Assembly: GCF_025950235.1 (NCBI RefSeq)
Contig: NZ_JAPDDT010000021.1
Location: forward strand, 1 to 64,000
Source: Luteolibacter arcticus
GTDB taxonomy: Bacteria > Verrucomicrobiota > Verrucomicrobiia > Verrucomicrobiales > Akkermansiaceae
DNA: 64,000 nucleotides
Reading direction: 5' to 3'
This document shows positions 61,731 to 64,000 of the stretch, in pieces. The number at the start of each line of letters is the position of its first letter. The first letter of the stretch is position 1. The notes beneath the pieces are model-generated. The model was given only the letters and a program-made list of their open reading frames with translations. It was not told the DNA's origin and ran no database searches. A program made the position numbers and the translations under genes.

Positions 61731-63191
61731 ATGAAATCGCTACCCCTCTTCGTGCTGCTTTCCGCCTCGCTGCCATCGATCTCCCAGGCAGCGGAAAAGA
61801 CCCGCTCCCCAGAGGATCACGAGATCGTGATCGGAAAGGAACTGCTCATCACCGCACTGGAAGTGGTGAATGCACCCGAAGCGACTTACCCGGGGCCATG
61901 GTCGTTCGGCCACCTGATGGACGAGGCCCTCGGCGACAAGGTCTCCCAAAAGGCCGTCGCTACCTGGCTGGAAGCTTGGGCGAAGGGTTTACCGGAATCA
62001 CCCACTTCCACCACTGGTCCCCCGCCAAGGGAAGCGCTTGAGCAGCGCTTGATCGCCCCATGGCGGCTGCGCGATGGCCACGTCCCCGGCAGCGGCGAGT
62101 GGCTGCCGGATTTCTCGCACGCGCCCTTCCGTCTGCTGGCGATCGTCAACCGCATGGACCTCGGCGAGCACGCGCTCCCGACCACTCCTGCTGCCACCAC
62201 CGGATTCCCCGGCTCGCCCGGTTATAATGGTGGATCGGGCGCCGATTCCTTGGCTGGCCGGGAAGCCGGGGAGGCCCGGCTGGTCTTCGCGGCCGTGGAC
62301 CCCAGCGGGCAGCCCTTGCCCGGCGGCACCACCATCATCCTGGAATACGGGCTGGATGCTCCCTCCACCGCTCGTGGAAGGACTCGCGACTGGGCCCTCG
62401 CATGGCACCACCTCGGAACGCAGCCAGCCTTCGATGACGCTTACCGAGCCGACCTCGTCCAAGTCACCCGCCTATTCACCGACCGGCGGCTGGGCACGAG
62501 GGCACCCGGCGAGGAACCGAATTCCGACGTGCTCAAACGCCTCGCCGACGCAGGCGCGGTCCTAACTCCGCAACTGCTGCGGATCCGCGTCAACGACGGT
62601 GCCTTCGGCGAAGTCCGCGAATTCCGTGAGTTCCATCCCGCGAGCGGCAAGCTCGTCCCCGCGAGGTTGCCCGGCACTCCGGAAGACTCGTCCTTCGAGA
62701 AAGGCAGCGCCGACAATCGCTCGCTCGCGGCTTGGATCGCCAAACAGCGCGTCGCCCCGGCCTCGCAAAGCGAAAACCCGCGCGCGGCGAAGACGGAAAT
62801 CCCGCCCTCGTTCTCCTTCCCCGGCGCGGGGACCACCGTGGCAAGGGTCCTCAACAATGATCCCGACTTCCACTGGGACGGCTGGGGCTTGCGCGATGGC
62901 GAGCTACGCCGGGCCTTCTCGATGCAAACCTGCTGTGGCTGCCATTGCGGCGATACCTCCACCGCCTTCTTTCACATCGCGCCGGCCTCGTCCGAGTCGG
63001 AGGCGACGCTCTCGAAGTTCCTGCGCACCGACGGCAGCCGCTGGCGTCCGAAGGACCCCGCGAATGGCAGGGGCTTCCTGTCCTCGGAGATGGAAGACCG
63101 GAAAAAGCTCCTCGAAAGCGTCCTGGACCAGACCCTGGGCAACCGCCAGTTGAAGCAACTCCGCGAGATCCGCAATGGCCGCTTTCACTAG
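61731..63191 (+). CDS. Secreted protein of unknown family with a single CxxCH motif
   Basis: 486 aa. Signal peptide MKSLPLFVLLSASLPSISQA. Segments include LRLLAIVNRMDL-like FRLLAIVNRMDLGEHAL, EARLVFAAVDPSG, TTIILEYGLD, WALAWHHLGTQP, LLRIRVNDGAFGEVREFREF and a final MQTCCGCHCGDTSTAFFHI. The same ordering occurs in a group I recall from Myxobacteria and relatives, with a 'CxGCHG' at the equivalent site. The CCGCH segment fits a CxxCH heme-attachment motif, but a distal ligand is not obvious. The ATG at 61731 is fixed by the signal peptide, and upstream sequence is Arg/Ser-rich. Confidence 0.8.
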   Translation: MKSLPLFVLLSASLPSISQAAEKTRSPEDHEIVIGKELLITALEVVNAPEATYPGPWSFGHLMDEALGDKVSQKAVATWLEAWAKGLPESPTSTTGPPPREALEQRLIAPWRLRDGHVPGSGEWLPDFSHAPFRLLAIVNRMDLGEHALPTTPAATTGFPGSPGYNGGSGADSLAGREAGEARLVFAAVDPSGQPLPGGTTIILEYGLDAPSTARGRTRDWALAWHHLGTQPAFDDAYRADLVQVTRLFTDRRLGTRAPGEEPNSDVLKRLADAGAVLTPQLLRIRVNDGAFGEVREFREFHPASGKLVPARLPGTPEDSSFEKGSADNRSLAAWIAKQRVAPASQSENPRAAKTEIPPSFSFPGAGTTVARVLNNDPDFHWDGWGLRDGELRRAFSMQTCCGCHCGDTSTAFFHIAPASSESEATLSKFLRTDGSRWRPKDPANGRGFLSSEMEDRKKLLESVLDQTLGNRQLKQLREIRNGRFH

Positions 63192-63244
63192 AGCGCTCTG
63201 CTTTAACACGTAGCCGCCCAAGCCTCGTTCGGCCTAAGAAATTG

Positions 63245-63337
63245 AACCGCGAAAGAACGCGAAAATGCGCGAAATTTGAAGAAGGAGAATCTCTTCCAGC
63301 CTTTAGATTTCGCGCATTTTCGCGTGATTTCGCGGTT
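63245..63337. repeat. Long inverted repeat rich in GCGAAA/TTTCGC
   Basis: Left arm 63245-63275 and right arm 63307-63337 are 31 bp each and match at all but two positions. The core is GCGAAAATGCGCGAAAT on the left and ATTTCGCGCATTTTCGC on the right. The arms are separated by about 31 bp. It is placed in the gap between the CxxCH protein and the convergent partial gene. No coding role is seen. Confidence 0.9.
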
Positions 63338-63398
63338 CCCTTGAAACTCCCGCCTCGGTCGAAAAGCTGGATCCTTTGACCGAGAATCCGCTCCAACC

Positions 63399-64000
63399 TC
63401 ACTTCACCGTAGCATATTCCTCCGAGGCTTTCTGAAGCGCGGCCGCATCGGGCTCGCCGTCGGCGACGATCAGCCGGTAGCGGGCGACGTAAGGTTTCCC
63501 CGGCTCGATCGACATCGCGCCACCCTGCTGCGGGGCGTAGCAGAAAAACGGCTCGGTGGGATGCACCCGGATCGGTTGCGGCGAACGGAAGTTCGAGGGA
63601 TGGCAAAGGATCGCCACGCCGCAGGTTTTGCCATCCACCTTGCCGCCGACCCAGCACCACGGCTCCTTGGCGGTGTTCACCTTCAGCCGGTCGGTGAGGC
63701 CGGACGCGGTCAGGAACTGGGCATTCCCCGCGCCGTCCCAAGCGCGATTCCCGCGCAGGCCGAGGCCACCGTAGTGATACTCAGGCAGTTTCAGCGGGGA
63801 TTCGCCCGCGCAGGTTTGGGTGATGGTGAGGTCGATGATGTTCCTCTTCCCGTCAGTTGAAACCGCGACGTCCCATGTTTCCAAAAGCGCGACCTTCTCG
63901 GGCTTCGCCGTCATGTCGATGAACTGATGCTTGGCCGTGAAGCCGGAGCCATCGCGATTCTTCCCTTCCACCAGCGCCACGAAATCCACCCGGCCCTTGC
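63399..64000 (-). CDS. PmoA-like (DUF6807) family protein, 5' part beyond the window
   Basis: The frame stays open to the right edge (KGRVDFVALVEG), so the N-terminal part is outside the window. The C-terminal ~200 residues contain FTAKHQFIDMTAKPEKVALL, GLGLRGNRAWDG, GKVDGKTCGVAILCHPSNF, HPTEPFFCYAPQQGGA and EPGKPYVARYRLIVADG. This matches the PmoA/DUF6807 family of secreted planctomycete and verrucomicrobial proteins, whose function is uncertain despite the 'methane oxygenase PmoA' label. It is convergent with the CxxCH gene. Confidence 0.85.
   Translation of the reverse strand, partial: KGRVDFVALVEGKNRDGSGFTAKHQFIDMTAKPEKVALLETWDVAVSTDGKRNIIDLTITQTCAGESPLKLPEYHYGGLGLRGNRAWDGAGNAQFLTASGLTDRLKVNTAKEPWCWVGGKVDGKTCGVAILCHPSNFRSPQPIRVHPTEPFFCYAPQQGGAMSIEPGKPYVARYRLIVADGEPDAAALQKASEEYATVK

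Overview
The window is high-GC DNA with dense coding on both strands. It looks like a member of Verrucomicrobiota, probably a Luteolibacter/Haloferula-like genus. The reasons are very large secreted proteins with autotransporter-associated beta-strand repeats, a PEP-CTERM tail, secreted proteins combining TSP3-like calcium loops with LamG domains, an ECF sigma factor paired with a FecR-LamG protein, a TIGR03067 lipoprotein, DUF3857/transglutaminase and DUF6807 proteins, and a mraZ-to-ftsW division/cell-wall operon. The genus is inferred from gene content, not from a marker gene. No rRNA, tRNA, CRISPR array, complete insertion sequence or prophage was seen.

Layout. 1-16 kb: a hypothetical gene, the RNA polymerase recycling ATPase RapA, small lipoproteins, a ~2000-residue secreted transglutaminase-like/TPR protein, a phospholipase-D-like lipoprotein and PEP carboxylase. 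15.5-18.6 kb: pirin, YceI-like lipoprotein, two small hypotheticals and an L,D-transpeptidase. 18.6-26 kb: a secreted three-gene operon (FAD oxidoreductase/golvesin-like/SGNH hydrolase fusion plus two paralogous secreted proteins), divergent from an ECF sigma factor and its FecR-LamG partner. 26.5-38.4 kb (minus strand): a compact cell-wall operon mraZ-rsmH-ftsL-ftsI-murE-murF-mraY-murD-lysM-ftsW, with overlapping or nearly abutting genes, a probable MraZ operator, and rsmH preceded in frame by a 216-bp-period repeat. 38.8-52 kb: two giant beta-strand-repeat surface proteins with different C-terminal ends, and a phosphodiesterase-LamG protein. 52-55 kb: a small decayed area with a truncated paralogue, a transposase remnant, a tiny lipoprotein, a cysteine-rich secreted protein and a PocR/AraC regulator. 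55-64 kb: an AtpC-like domain protein, inositol monophosphatase, IspF, an AI-2E-family permease with a C-terminal GAF domain, a small outer-membrane barrel, a HAD phosphatase, a secreted CxxCH protein and a partial PmoA-like (DUF6807) gene running off the right edge.

Functionally, the centre of the window makes the peptidoglycan precursor and septal machinery, and the flanks are mostly cell-envelope and secreted proteins. Four secreted proteins in two loci share a similar module (TSP3-like loop, a 'S-x-x-L-x-x-W' strand, then a 'K-x-F-x-R-v' strand). Intergenic regions carry several unrelated inverted or degenerate repeats.
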